NCBI GenBank assembly: GCA_019614645.1
Contig: JABWDB010000008.1
Location: 3,224,001 to 3,288,000, forward strand
DNA length: 64,000 nt
DNA from: Stratiolaelaps scimitus
Taxonomy: Eukaryota > Arthropoda > Arachnida > Mesostigmata > Laelapidae
Direction of reading: 5' to 3'
A model generated the notes under the pieces. The model did not search any database, was not told the DNA's origin, and saw only the letters and a program-made list of their open reading frames with translations. This document shows, piece after piece, positions 28,001 to 41,900 of this stretch. The stretch's first letter is position 1; each line of letters begins with the position of its first letter. The position numbers were made by a program, and so were the translations under genes.

Positions 28001-31000
28001 CTTGACGGCCGTGCATGCCGCCGGCTGCTCCCCTGAGGATCAAAGTCGAAACGGTCCAAGCGGTCTAGCAGCTGCTGGCGAGCGCTCGGGCCCCTATGTA
28101 GGACTTACAGAAGACCAAGAGAAGACGAAAAAGAAGAAATACGAGAGGGACAGGAACGCAGGCATTAGACCTGTTCGAGGAGTTCGGACCGCTCGAGGCA
28201 CGAGGCAGAAATGAGGACGCCGGCGTGGAAACGACAAAAAGTAGTCGGCACACCAAAAAACGAATAGGGAAACTATAATAACAGGGAAACAGGATAGCAA
28301 GACAAGCTAATGGCTGACAGCTTGACCCTGGCGAGGCTATCATTGCCATTGTTACAATTGCATTATTGTTGATTGTAATTATATGAGCTTCGACTGCGAG
28401 AATCGCTGTCCATTTTTATTCTCCTTGTCGCTCAAGGAAAGACCTGCATTCTCCCTTCTGTCAGGCACGCTAGCTAACAACAGGGAGCAAGAGCGCTATA
28501 TATAGCAAGAGAGAACGCCATACTGAGTTGAAGCTAAATTCACTCATTGAACTCTATCTGCGTCTAAGTGTAGGTAGGGCATGAGACATGGCAGCTAACT
28601 TTTTGAGAAAAAACCGGATACCGTAACTTTAGCCAATTCACACGAAGAAAGGAGGCAACAAAAGTGCCTAATCTCATTAGCTTATTGTCAAGTCACAGCT
28701 GCTCCGCTTGTTCAAACTGTTGCCCGAATATATTTTCAATCTAGAGATCTATGTTGCGAATGCCGCATTCCTTGTCGAATTAATAGGATAATCCCTACAA
28801 GGTTGGGACAGCGAAGACCGTTGGGAATAAAAGTCAGTGGAGTTACCCCACTTTTGCCGACAAGCGACACACGCATGACCAGGCCAATATAGCAGGAGGA
28901 GCGGGGCTAGCTGCCGCCGCAACAAACACCTTGTTTGCGTCCACTTCTTGACTCACGTACTTCGCTATGTATTCATAACTGCCCGATCCGCAACCCCTGG
29001 CACTCCCTGTATGGCGTTGTGGTGGCGGACGTGGTCACACAACGCTTTCCTGCAACTGATTCCGGCCTCGTAACGGAGCAGCAGTGAGGCACAGGGCTGT
29101 CAATGAATGGTAGCCGACCCCCGGCCATCGCCCTGGGTCAACATGCCACACGCGAACTAAGCTGCTTAGGCCGCATAGGTGGGGTAGACATAGATGAAAG
29201 TGGTAAACAGACACTCTGCTGGCGTCAGAAGGAATCTCCTCAGGATTGTCCTTCTCGAGGGTGGCCACACGAACAGCGTGGAAGGCCGACCCAGCGGGGG
29301 CCGGGCGTTGGACTTTCGTTAGAACGTAGGGCGAATCCGCGGACCATGGTTGGTTTGGATCGGCGCAGGCGTAGTGGCAGAGGACAACGTCGAGGTTTTC
29401 TCTTGGATTAAGGCTTGTATCCTTATAGCTCGAGAGAGGAGGGAGCTGAGAAAATGTACGAGAGAGAGAACTAGTAGACATAGTCGAGAAACAAACAAAA
29501 TAACACTTCCAAAGAAGAACTAGAGTTTATCGATTTTCTAAATGATGGCGCCTTACATGTAATTTTCTTCTCTCGGGAGTCCAGCTGTCTTCGGCATGTG
29601 TGAGGAGAAATCCCCATAAAGAGGTAACGACAATGACAACAGGAAATGCAGCTTTTTCCCTGTAGCCGCAACCGCTATACAACGTTATGCTACGGCAGCG
29701 AACTAGAGCACACGGAAATACTACCGTCATAGCCAGCGCTGTCTTCTGGGATCATGAAGCAACTTTTGAGGCGTTTCCTGGTTGACAAGGTTATCGACTT
29801 ACCCGTTGGCTTTGGCTGGCCTAGGCTGGGCTCGTATCCCGAGAGGGCGGCAGTATATGTCTCAGGCTAGTATAGCTAGCCGGTGGCGGCGGCTGTGGCA
29901 ACAGCAAGCAATGACCCGAGACGAAAACATGGCTAAGGGTTGGTGGATGATCGGTAACATCTAGCCAGGACAACCTAAACCGGCCCAATCCGAATCGCCT
30001 ATGACGGACGGAAAGGCCGAGGGACCGCAACTGTCGCTGACACAACGCCCCTTGAGGCCAAACATCACAGATCACCTTAGCCGTGTCGACGGTGGCCAGC
30101 TTCCAACCGCCGATGGTACGAGGGCCTCTCCGAACGATACCAGACGCCGCCGCCGCCGGCATCGGTGCAACAAGCAATCCACGGGGACGACCACCAGCCA
30201 TAGCTCAACGAAGCGCGAAGTCAGTCAGTGGCGATTGACCCGCCTGCTCTGAGTGGCTCGAGCGGAATCACCTTGTCTGTCTACACCCCAGATCCGCAAG
30301 CTCATCGTTTCTCCTCAAGCCCGTTTCCCTTTGGCGTTCGGTGCCAGGAGATGCTTGGGTTGGAAATAAGCTCGGCGAGGCTTCCGGATTAGCAGTCCAC
30401 TCAGGTTGCGGAGAAGTCGGAGGATCTAGCTTAGCACTAGAAATAGCCACAGGATGAACACAAGTAGAGGAACGTTTCATGAAGCTGTCTTGGCGACAGC
30501 AGGTGACCAAATTTCTGGGCATTGCTTTGATATATATATATATATATATACACCTCGACCTGTCCCTCCATCTCTTTATGGTATCTGCGTAAGTGGTGCA
30601 AGTTCAATTGGGGGTGAGCTGGGTTTTGCTAGGGCGATGTGTTCAGCCATCACAAAAAAAACCATCTCGTTCAGAAGTGCATTGTATCTGTCTATCCCAA
30701 CCGCAGGGAAACACCACCTCTTCCGGTGGTGTAACAGTTAAGAAGCGCACATACACTTGACGAGTGAGTATACAAGGCACTGCCTACCTAATCTAGGGGG
30801 CGTTGCTGTGTCCGTTCCGGCAAACGGATGGTAACAAAATGGCAAACCGTCAGACTAGAGCGGCTGTCGCTGTTGCCAGCGTGACTCAACGATCAGTCAA
30901 CACCTGCTAACGCCGTGTTACGACGGCAGAGCCGCAATCAGGCACCCCGCTGCCTATTTTCATTACCCGGCACACCACTCACCACTGCCCTGCCTTCAAC

Positions 31001-31001
31001 T

Positions 31002-31038
<37 letters not shown>

Positions 31039-34000
31039 TGTGTGTGCGTTTGTGTGTGAATATCTAGGCTTATATGAGCGGCCGCATTTGTAGCCGTGCC
31101 TCGTGAACCTTCCTCTGCGTCGTCGGGTGCGAGGGCATATTAACCTAACATGGCAAAATAACAACGGCAACAACACCGTTATTTATCTTGCAGGTTAATC
31201 CTCTCCAAACAGCGGCAGCATCAACCGTGGCAGTAAGCAGCAACAGCGAAGCTGAGGCCAATTGGGACCAACTGGGGTGAAACTTGACTGAAATGACTGC
31301 AACTCGGATAAATATCATACAACCACAGTTTGTGAGATGGCCTCGAATCGCGGATTCGATTCAACGAACGTCGACTCACCACTGCTGCTTTCAACGTGCA
31401 ATTGAACGGCGACAACTTATAGGTTCCTGCTGTCCCAATCTCTCTGGCGCTATCTGTGATTCGCGTGCTATTGTCGGTGAACGAACATATGTCGACGAGT
31501 TGTGTTTAGCGTCGACGATGTGGATGGGGTGGGCTCGAGGGCCGAGTGGCTCTACTGACGGTGCAGTGCTTCCTTGTATTTCTATCCAGCAAAAATGATG
31601 GACTATAATGAATCGGATTCAGTCCTCGGGGGAAAAAAAGCTCCATTACGCCATTGATATCGACTGATCGTATCTAACGAGTCTGGTTTGTCCTACGTAT
31701 TGAGTAATGGCACAGAAAAAAAGAACGGCTCACATGTCAGCGATAATCGTTTTGAGTGCATCGTTTTATATCTGTATTCGTGCATTCTGCTGCTGTCCCG
31801 TCCACAGAGGCCTCAACTGGCCTTCACTTGGTTGGTGAACCCGGGGGCCATTCGGGGGGAGAGTGTATATTTGTAGATTCAACGAATCTAACAGCCTTGG
31901 GATTAAATGCCAATTGCCAATTGCGTCGCTAATTATTGTGTATATGTATATATGGAGACACAAAACAACATTAAACAATGCCAGTCCAGTCTGCGAATAC
32001 GAAGCGAATTGAAATCAAGATCATGTTTTCACGAAGATATCATTCGCTATTTGTCAAACGGCCATCATTTGGCTTTGTAGGAACAACATTGCGAGGAATG
32101 ACTGAAATCAAGCTTAAGCTGGATTGAATTTGCACAAGTCTCCCTCATCATCGTTAGTCATTTTGAATCGAAGCGTTTCTTCCACTTTACGAATGCTGTT
32201 CCTGTACGACTCCTCTTTTGTATAGCTCCTAGTTTCCGCGGAAAGCCATCGTACCCGCGTGTCTGTTGCACCTCGAGGCATCCATTCCTCTATTATCGCT
32301 GCTTAATGTTATTGTATGCTGCCATTTATTATTGTTGTTGTTGTTGTTTATTGTTCTTGCTGTTGTTGTTGTCGTCGTCGCTGTGGTTACTATTGTACTT
32401 TGTTACTTACTGCGATCGGCAGACCAGAGCGACGCAGTCCTGAACGTGGGGTGCGTCTGGCTGTTCGTCTTCCTCTTCGAGAAGATACACGATCGATCGT
32501 TGGCTGTGTAACAAGGAGCTCTTGTGAGGTGGCCCCAATCGGCTCGACAGCTGCGACAGGTGAGGCAGTTGGGGAAGGTGATGCCCAGCTGCTGTCGCTG
32601 CCACAGCCACGACCCCAGTTCCGGCCCCTGCGCCCGGATGGGGGGTTGACGCATGCGGGAGTTGTCCCGCAGAACGACTGCCGTTGCCCGCGCTCAGCTG
32701 GTGAACCAGCGGCGGATGGTCCTCCACCCGGCTGCTGCGGACACCTCTAGCACGTCATCACTTCACTTTGTATAGCTAACTATCTATCTATATCTATCAA
32801 TCAATCAACAATCATCTAGCAATCAACTACGTACTAACAGCACAGCAAGCAGCTAACTACCACTAGCGTCATTCATATCCTATTCTGGTTAGCTTTCTAC
32901 GATGCCGATCATAGCAGCGGTGGTTCTGCCGCGTTATCTCGTCTCCTCTACGGCGCTACGGCAAACACGACCACTTCAGCACAGCGAAACAAGACACTAT
33001 CGTTTATAGCTAGATAGTAACTCGAGCAGACGATCACAAACTAATAGGCTATATGAGTATATTGGTACAAGAACGGTGGGGTCGGGGGCGGGGGGGTATT
33101 GAAACAACAGCGCCACGAGACGGCAGCGGAGACCACGTACATTCATCATACGACAATAAGTGAGCATTATTACGATTGGTAGGTACGCACACAGCGAAGG
33201 TCGGACGACGCGGAGGTCAAGTAGACTATTCTATTCGAGATACACGGCGCATGCGTTTTATAGGGATTATGTTTTGGGGTGTTATATGATGAGTTCAGAT
33301 ACTATAGGAGCGCACACCGAGAAAGGTGAATTAAGAAGGACGGTTATAGTCACACAGACACAATCATTGTTTAGTTGGACGGACCGACACGTACGATACA
33401 AGTGGATAATGGGCACAACTGGCAATAGGTGATCCGTCAGAAGCAAGTGAAGACGATACCGCGGAGGAACATAATGCTCCCCCGACAAATGCCGAACGCC
33501 TTCAGGACATATTACAAGAAGGGTTTAGTGGTTGACGATTTATCATAGAACTCGTGTACGCAACTATTAATAGGTGACGGAGTACATACGGACATCTTCG
33601 CATATTCATACAGAGGAGGGAAAGGTTGAGAGATAGACAAAAAAGAAAACAACGAAACATGGAGGCGAAATGGGCGAACTGTCAAATAGGCGACTAGTTT
33701 TTATAACGTTTACTTCTGCAACAGTTGCTACTGAAACGTTAGCCTTAGTGTGAGAAAGGTTGAGAGAAGCACGCAGGTCGATCCTAGGCATACGTACGCA
33801 CAGTATCTTACAATCGGCGGATAGGTTGAATGAGATCGATGACTAAAATCAACTCACCTCCTAGATCTGCTGTAGCATTTCTAATGCGTGGGAATATGAA
33901 CACCTTACAGATGCTACTTACGAGTACTTGGCAAAATCCCACATACACTAGATGTCGTCTGCCTAAATGATCGTTGTTATCTATTTGATATATTATAATT

Positions 34001-35082
34001 AGCTCTATCTATCTATACATATATATTTACTTATTTATCTATATATTGTTATAATAGTAATATCAATAATGTTATAATGTTACGGTCTTCTCCAATTCTT
34101 CGTAATCGGTTACGTTCCCTAGGATTGCGTGAACAATCTTCGGCCGTTTTGTCCCATACCTGTCAGACTGAGAGTGCTGCAGGAGCGTCTCCTGAGCAAC
34201 GACGATGGAAGGCGTCGAAATGCTCTTCTGCAGCGATGGGGGCGGCAGTTTCTTGCTTAGCACGCCGGGTGGGAGAGGCTTCGCGAACTTGGGCGGCACT
34301 GGAGGGGGCCCGCCTCCGGGAGCCCCACCGCTCGGGACCGCTGCCGCCCCGGTCTGCGCTGACTGCTGCGACGACTCCTCGTGACAACGATGAAGGAGCA
34401 ACATGGCCTGCATCGGCGGCGGCGACGGCGGCGGCGGCGAAGAGCGACGGGAACATGTAGCAGCAAAGAGAGACACAGATGTAGCCACCGAAGGAAAGAA
34501 GACGAAAAAAGGAGCACTTTTAGTGGTCGTCATTGACTCGTCGTGGCGACCTAGCGACTTTCTGAGCGGAACTGTATCCGCCGAAAGAGAGAGACGGTCA
34601 AAAGACAGCCGTGTTTCGAGAGGACGGTCAGTGCGCCGCTCGTGTCAGCAGGTCGAGGGGACAGGGATCAGGGGGTCCGTCCGGAAGGAAGTGACTACGT
34701 GAAGAACGTCACCTACCGGCGACACGTTCTGTTGTATATATATATATATATATATATATGGAGGGGAGAATGTGAAAGGGGAAGGAAGCGACAGTAGGGT
34801 AAGCCGTATGCCTACAGCTAGGAAAAAATTGGCTTCCAGTTAGTGAACATTGGTGAGGCTACACCTAGGACACAAGGTACTAAAACATGAGCCTACTTTC
34901 CTTTTGCTCAACTGTGAACCAATATCTTCCCCCACGGTACAGTCGCGCCTTGCCCTGCTGTGATTTTTCATTTGCTTATTACGCTTAAAAAATGACGTTG
35001 CACAACAACACTACAGGGGGGAGATTAAATGTAAACAGCTGACGTTTGCCGAGTGAGGCAATCGGCACAACAAGCATGTCTT

Positions 35083-35117
<35 letters not shown>

Positions 35118-35869
35118 ACCTCATTATTATTCCGTCCTTTCATTATTCTCAATCTTCATTAGTCTTTCTTGCTCATAGCGTTCTAATTGCTATTTGGAAA
35201 GTCTGCTGGATAGTTCGGATACGTGCTATGCTACTCTGCTAGACGACGCATCGTGATCGTTCAACCATTAACTCACCTCACCACTGCTCGCCGACCGATG
35301 CTGTCTCGGGGAAGGGGGTGGTTGCATAGAGTAGTTGTGTTCGCTAGATAGGGGTAACTGTAGGGGCGGCAGCTGCCCCCGATGTGGTGGTCCGGAGCCA
35401 CCAGCGCCAATTGCCGCTGCTGGGGGTCCAACTGAGGACACGCCCGGTGACGCCGACCGTGTGCTGCTGCCGCCGCCCGCATAACAACTGGCTGATGTGG
35501 CCGTTGCATTGACATGAGATGATACTGCCGACGCTGCTCCACTCGGCGGTTTTCCCGCACCCGGAGCAGCAAAGGCCGCTGTTCGGCCGACCCCAGCCGA
35601 TCCGCCAACGGCGGTCTGGTTCTCTGTCGTCGATGTTAGGCTATCCGTCTGAGCTGACGCTGTCGCCGGCACAGCAGCCGAGCTGCCGCTGCTGCTGCTG
35701 CCCACAGCCGCCGCTGCCGCGGCGGATGTTGACGCCGCCCCCTGATTGGTACTTGAGGTGTGAAGTTCTGAACTCGAGTTACTCGCGCTGTCTGGTCCCC
35801 CGCCGTCGCATCCGCCGGCTGATTCTAAACTGTTCAGACTCACACTGCGAACGGAGAAAAGAAATAATG

Positions 35870-35909
<40 letters not shown>

Positions 35910-38900
35910 CAGAAGAAATCAGATGAGCGGCTATGCTGTATATACCTATATAGTAGATTCAACTCGTTCTCATATGTGAAGTGAAAATTCATCAAACCCA
36001 GCGTCGTCCCAGTTGAAAGCAAAGTGACACTTCAGCCTCGTCATATTCCAAAAGAATTCACTGTGTGTGCACGACTTCAGTGTTTAATAAAGAATGAAAG
36101 TAATGAATGCTTGCTTATATTTTCTATCGAGCGAGCAGTTATCAGCACGACATCGATGAGACTTAACTACATAGTCATCCAGCTCGTAATGTGTTTATGA
36201 CTGAAAATCGGGAAATGTATACAAATTGAGCAGTAACAGCTATGCAAGCCATTATTATTGCTGGAGCCAAAAATCAGCACAACTCATAGCAAGAGGCCCG
36301 ATCTCCATTGAGCCAGATATTCTACTTGCTTTATGCATGCCATATGCATGGTACTACGACAGTGGCGATGATCGTGATGTCAATGTTATCGAAGGCAGGC
36401 GGCGATCTCGTCATCTACGAGACGCCAGCGGTAGCATCGCGAAAATGATGAGAGTAACGATCAAATGCATTTTTTGCCTTTTTGTCAGTGACGACTGACA
36501 AATAGCGTGAATCGGGCCGGCGCGACACGAATCACGTCATCGAGATGTGATCAAATGATTGCGTGAACCTACCATATTGTTCTTAGCGGTTTCAGAGGTA
36601 AACAGTTGTTCTTCTTCGAGACGAGTAAGCATTGAGACTTTCGTGTTTCTAAGAAGCAATTCTGTCGTTATTGTTTGATAGATACAAATGCTATATCATC
36701 AGGCCTCCGCCGGTCTTTACGGTGTTGTTGATGCAATCATTTCACCAACGCCGATGTTGAAGATGAACATTTTCGAGTATATTTAAGACAGATATGTAGA
36801 TAATCGTGGTTTTGCAGTGGTGGCGACCCTATTTGAGGATGTACGCGACTATGCTAAGCCGGGTCACGTTCTAGTGAACATTATGGAATTGTTGTGTTCC
36901 ATCTGCGAATATGTGTCTCGAATACAGCATTCGAAAACTGTGAATGCACCCAACGAAGGAGACTGCGTTCATACTTGATTGAATCATCTAATATATTCGC
37001 TCTATCTGGATAGACAAATCGGTTAAACCGCGCATGAACGAACGGCGTGTTTCTCTGAGCTTCCCGACAGTATTGGACTCAGCTAATTCGCTAGCTAAAC
37101 ACTATACTGATTTGTAGAGTTCGAAAGACGGCTTATTATAGATTGATGCAAACATTCACAAGGGTCGCTGTTAACAGCGCAGCAACGAGCAGTTTCACCG
37201 AAAACAAAAACTCCACAAATGCTCCGGTAGGCAATATAACACAGAACAGTCTATCGCGTTTGTGTTTATCGTTTATAGAGCAAAACAGGAAAATTTGAAG
37301 TCCCGCCGATACTAGTATGGAATTACGGCCGGCCTGCTTTGGCTGTGAGTAAACATAAAGCATCGATTTGTCTATGGCATATGCAGCAGTCGCGCTGCAT
37401 ATGTCGTCACTTGAATGATTTTCGCTGCCGTAAGCTCAAACGACAGGCGTAGAGAAGGGAAATTTAATTGGGACAAGCTTTGGTCAGACGCCGACATCAG
37501 CAGACAAATGCACAATAGACGTGCAAGACGTCAGGCGATAGGCCAGGTTGCATTGATGACCTGCATAGCAAACGGCGGTAGGTGCACTCTACGTGTATGG
37601 ATGTGGGCGTTGGAAATATCCGACAAATCTGCGGAGACACCGGAACAGCGACTGGCAGAAAATCGCAAAACCGCTTCGCTCAGGTAACCTTACCTTTGGC
37701 ACTAGTCTGACCTGTTCGAAATTCGAGAGCCTCCACTTGCCCTGCCGGCGTCCCCAAAAGCCTCGTCAAGTTCCCGAGGTTGGTTTTACTTAAGTCATTT
37801 GTGCTGCTCGTTGTTCTCACAGCTGGCGGCCGCAGGGCACAGCAGATACTGAGCTGCTTTACGGGATACCTTCTCCAGGTTAAGATTTCCAGGAGCTGGC
37901 AAGCCAACCATCGTCGTAGCGAGATTTTTCTCGACTTGTCCGAGACATCTTCACTGCGACAAAGAAAACAAAGATCAGTGCAACCCGAGAACAAGGTTTC
38001 GTCCTCGCTACAATCTCGGTACAATCTAGCCTCAGTTTTCAGTTGGTCGGGTCTTTTCCCTTTGGAACCTTTTAACAGGACACCGATTGTAGCCGAGTGC
38101 GACGCCACCATCGAGTGAGTCCGCTCGGCGACCAGTGCTCTCTGCCTGAGCAGAGAACTCTGAGACAAGATCGCTTCCTCCCATCGCGACGGTGTTGGCG
38201 GTCACATTCAATCTCGAACAGAGTTTAGCTGCTGAAGTCAGCACATCCTTCCAGCTTCAATACTTCTATATTCGGTCACTACACATTCGCCCAGCTACCT
38301 ACATATGATAGTTACAGCGTTGCGACGTCGTTACAATGATGAGGCCTCCGTGTCTTAGTCGACCCAGCTGCTCCCTGCAGTGGTTGTCCGTGTCAGTTAG
38401 ATGTAGACGGTTGACGGATCATCTTACATCCCTTGAAAGCGACCATTGTCTGCCCGTCTCGTTGCACTGATCCAGGCTAGCTGCCACAGCTGTCATCCAA
38501 TGAGCAACGAAGTGGATGCAATACGAAACTCGATGCCCACTTCCAAAGGCCATCGATGAAACTAACCGTTTATCCTATAGAGACATGACCGGCGGGGATT
38601 TATCGCAGCTGTACCAGATCGTGTTTCGACTGTCCTACGGCAGAGTTGATTTCTTTGATTAGGGTATTTTGTGACATAGCGACAGCTCGTACAGAGCCTA
38701 TATGGGTATAAATAATAAGACTTCAATAGCGAAACGGATTGTAACGTCACACAATGAGGGGGTGAGGTATCGAATTTCGGCTAATTAATGAAGGCTTCTC
38801 TGACCAAAGTGACAGTTAAACACTAAGCCTGGATTACACCGGGCAGGTCAAACCAAACACTCGCTCACAAGTAAGCGAATCAAGTTGTGCAAGTACCACA

Positions 38901-41900
38901 GCGCTATGTCAGGGCAAACACCAGGGTCCCGCGGTTGTCGTTCTTTCAACACTACCTAGTCAACTAGGATAAAGCTTTAATATACGATTATATGAAGAAG
39001 CTAACGCGTACAAAACTTCGTTTTATTTTTCTGCTATCCGGCTTTGAGAGTGCGTGATTAGCCACTTAGCCTGCCTTGCACCGGAGGCCTCATCCGGAGG
39101 CTATCCAGCAGTGCATTCATACGTCATCCCGCGTCTGACTTGAATTAGTTCTAAAGATAGCTATATGGGAACGATTAGCGTTATGCTGGATTTTGACTGT
39201 CCATTTTTCTCTTTCCGCATTTGACGCACAGCCAAACATTGATTAGTTCCGAGCAACGGATCCACAGATCAATGCGCTATATACAGCACAAGACTACGAT
39301 GTATCATTAACAATAGGTGCAATGGTATTGCTCTCTTGGGGCAGATACCCCTCTCGGGGGTAGTGCATTCGTAATAGACTGACTTTACGTTTGCAGCACA
39401 TCAATCCCGTGTCAAATTTTATCGCATTCCACATGTAGCTCCGCCGGTGATTCACTACAGGCGATGACAACGATCGCCGAGAACGTGAATAGCTCAGTAT
39501 CAGTAGGTGAATTATGCACTGGGCTTCTTGCTGCTATAATAAGCTTTGTGCGCATCTTGATGAGTGGGACGGTTCTTGTGTTTGTGCTATACGTGTTCGC
39601 ATTGTTACAACGGCAGACGGCCCTGGCAGGGTACACAATTAATTTACGCCTCTTATTTTCCGACGGGAGAAGTCTGTTTTCGTCAACGGCGAGCAACGAA
39701 GGGCGTAAGAGGCGAGCCGCCAGGGTTTGTTGACGCGCTTGTCCTGTACCGGGGCAAGTGGCCTCTTTGCCAAGGTCTCTCGTAGGGACGTGCCGGGACT
39801 CGACGTTGTCCTGCACCTCTTGTCAGCACACTTGCCGCCCCGTCGATTGTGATTGTTGCCCGCGATAGCGAAAGAGCACGGGGCCATCCTTCAGGGTGAC
39901 AGTAATCCAGGGAGCAATCATACACCAGTAACATTGTACTCATAAAACACCGTCCGTAGCAATCGGCACGGAACAGTTGTTCCCGTCATCGTTGTCGTAT
40001 CAGGCCATACGTAAGAAACAGTCTTGAGAAGCCGGAAAGAAACCGAAGCTTGAATCAATAAATAAATAGCCGGGGGAGGTTCGACCGTGCATGCAATTGA
40101 TTTCCAATACGAGCCGCGATATCCAGATAAAACTCTAATTATCAAGGGAAAGTGTTGCCATCTGCTTTGGTCGTAGAAGGTCGCCAGCCCCCGTTCTAAG
40201 CCAGACGCATTTTATGTTCGACGTTTTAGATTCGTCCTTCAACACCGGAGAGAGAGAGAGAGAGAGATAAGCGAGTGTATTTCAGCGAAACACATCCTAA
40301 GAACAGTGATGCCACAAACTTGCGTCAGTGAAAATTTATGGCTGAAACGTTTTGATAAAGTATTCCTGCGTGATATGCACACTAGACAAAAACCATTCTT
40401 AAACAAATCATATCTCTCTCTTCCTCTCTCTCTTGCTTCCTTTGTTGACCTCTCGTGTTGGCCGGGTCCCGTTCCATTTACATATGTTATAGGATAGATA
40501 ACTGGCTGCACGCTACAAGGGAAATGATTCGTCGATTCGTCATTTCCACTTCTTTTCTTTTCATATTTCTCCTTTCTTTCCCTGCTTCTGCTGCTGCCGC
40601 TCCAGTTTGCTCCTAGGCGCCGAGAAAATCGATAGGTGCTCCGTGGCTTTCCACTCACCTGCCTGCCTGGCTGCTGCGTTACAACACCTCGTTTCGAGGC
40701 CAGACAAACAGACCTAGTAACGTTGACGAAAACCAGCAACCCACAGCTTGTTCGCCCCGTTCGTATTTTCATCGTCACGGCCACTGCTCATCCGCTAGTC
40801 ACCGTTGGCTATGTGGCATCAACACTCATGCCATCCGGCTCGCCCTGCCCACTGCTCTTCTTGTCGGCTCGCGGCTCAACTGTTGTATCTGATAAGGAAA
40901 CCAGTGCAGTGCCCCGCTTTGGGGGTTTTCGCTTGCGTTATCTTCGCTTGCCCGTAATCACTCCCCGGATGGGGTTCCGCCGTTCCTTGGGATCGCGCTG
41001 CTGTCACCATCCGTCCACGCGATCCAGCTGGGCTTATCCGATCAGGCTCCATCAAGCAGCAAATGTGTGCGGGCCGAGGCGGCTAGCGGCGGTATCGCCC
41101 GCCCGCATAGCGTTGCTCTAGACGTTCTGTCTCTGATTTGCCCCGTGTTTTACTGCTCGCCGCCGTGTCGGCTGAGGTCCCAACTTTGTCATCATTTAAC
41201 GGAGTGAAGAACATTGAGAAGATGTCGGCCTGCAGTCGAGTTTAGTCGGATGTGTAGTAAGTTGTCGGCTGTGCTTGATCTGTCGCCGGCGCTGCCAGTG
41301 TCCTCTCATACAGGGCCGACACAAAGCGTGGCAGTGCCATCGGTCGGCTGAGCGATCGAACGGGCAGACGAAGCGAGACCCTGATCGCTTTACGAGGATG
41401 AAGACCAATCCATATAACAATCTCGCTTCGCACTGAGGAAGACAGCTCAATCGGTCCACCCACTTCACCAGTCCCTGTTGATTTCACTATCTTGCTCTCA
41501 TGGAGCCGTCGGCTCGTTCCCGAAGCGTTGCTGTGCAGCGGGAGCTATCGAAATCGCTGTCGTAGAGGCTCTTGCGCCTCCTGTCAAACATCCAGCTCTC
41601 CCAGAGAAATAGACGGTGTAACCACTACGCTTGCGCGTGCAGGGTTCTACTTTTATCTGCTCTTCGGCGAGAGGCATTATACACTCAGCTGAAGCACTAT
41701 TAAGAAAAGTATGTATGTAAGTTCAAGCGAAACGGGCGAACTGTTTCATTGCATAACGTTTCCACGTACACGTGGAGTCCATATATGATCTGTAACGCAC
41801 GGAGATTTGCGTTAACGGTAGGATAAGACGTGTAAGCTAGACACGGACACATCAGGCAGTTACGCGCATGGGCTGAGTGGGAGGTGGGGACAAATTCTCA

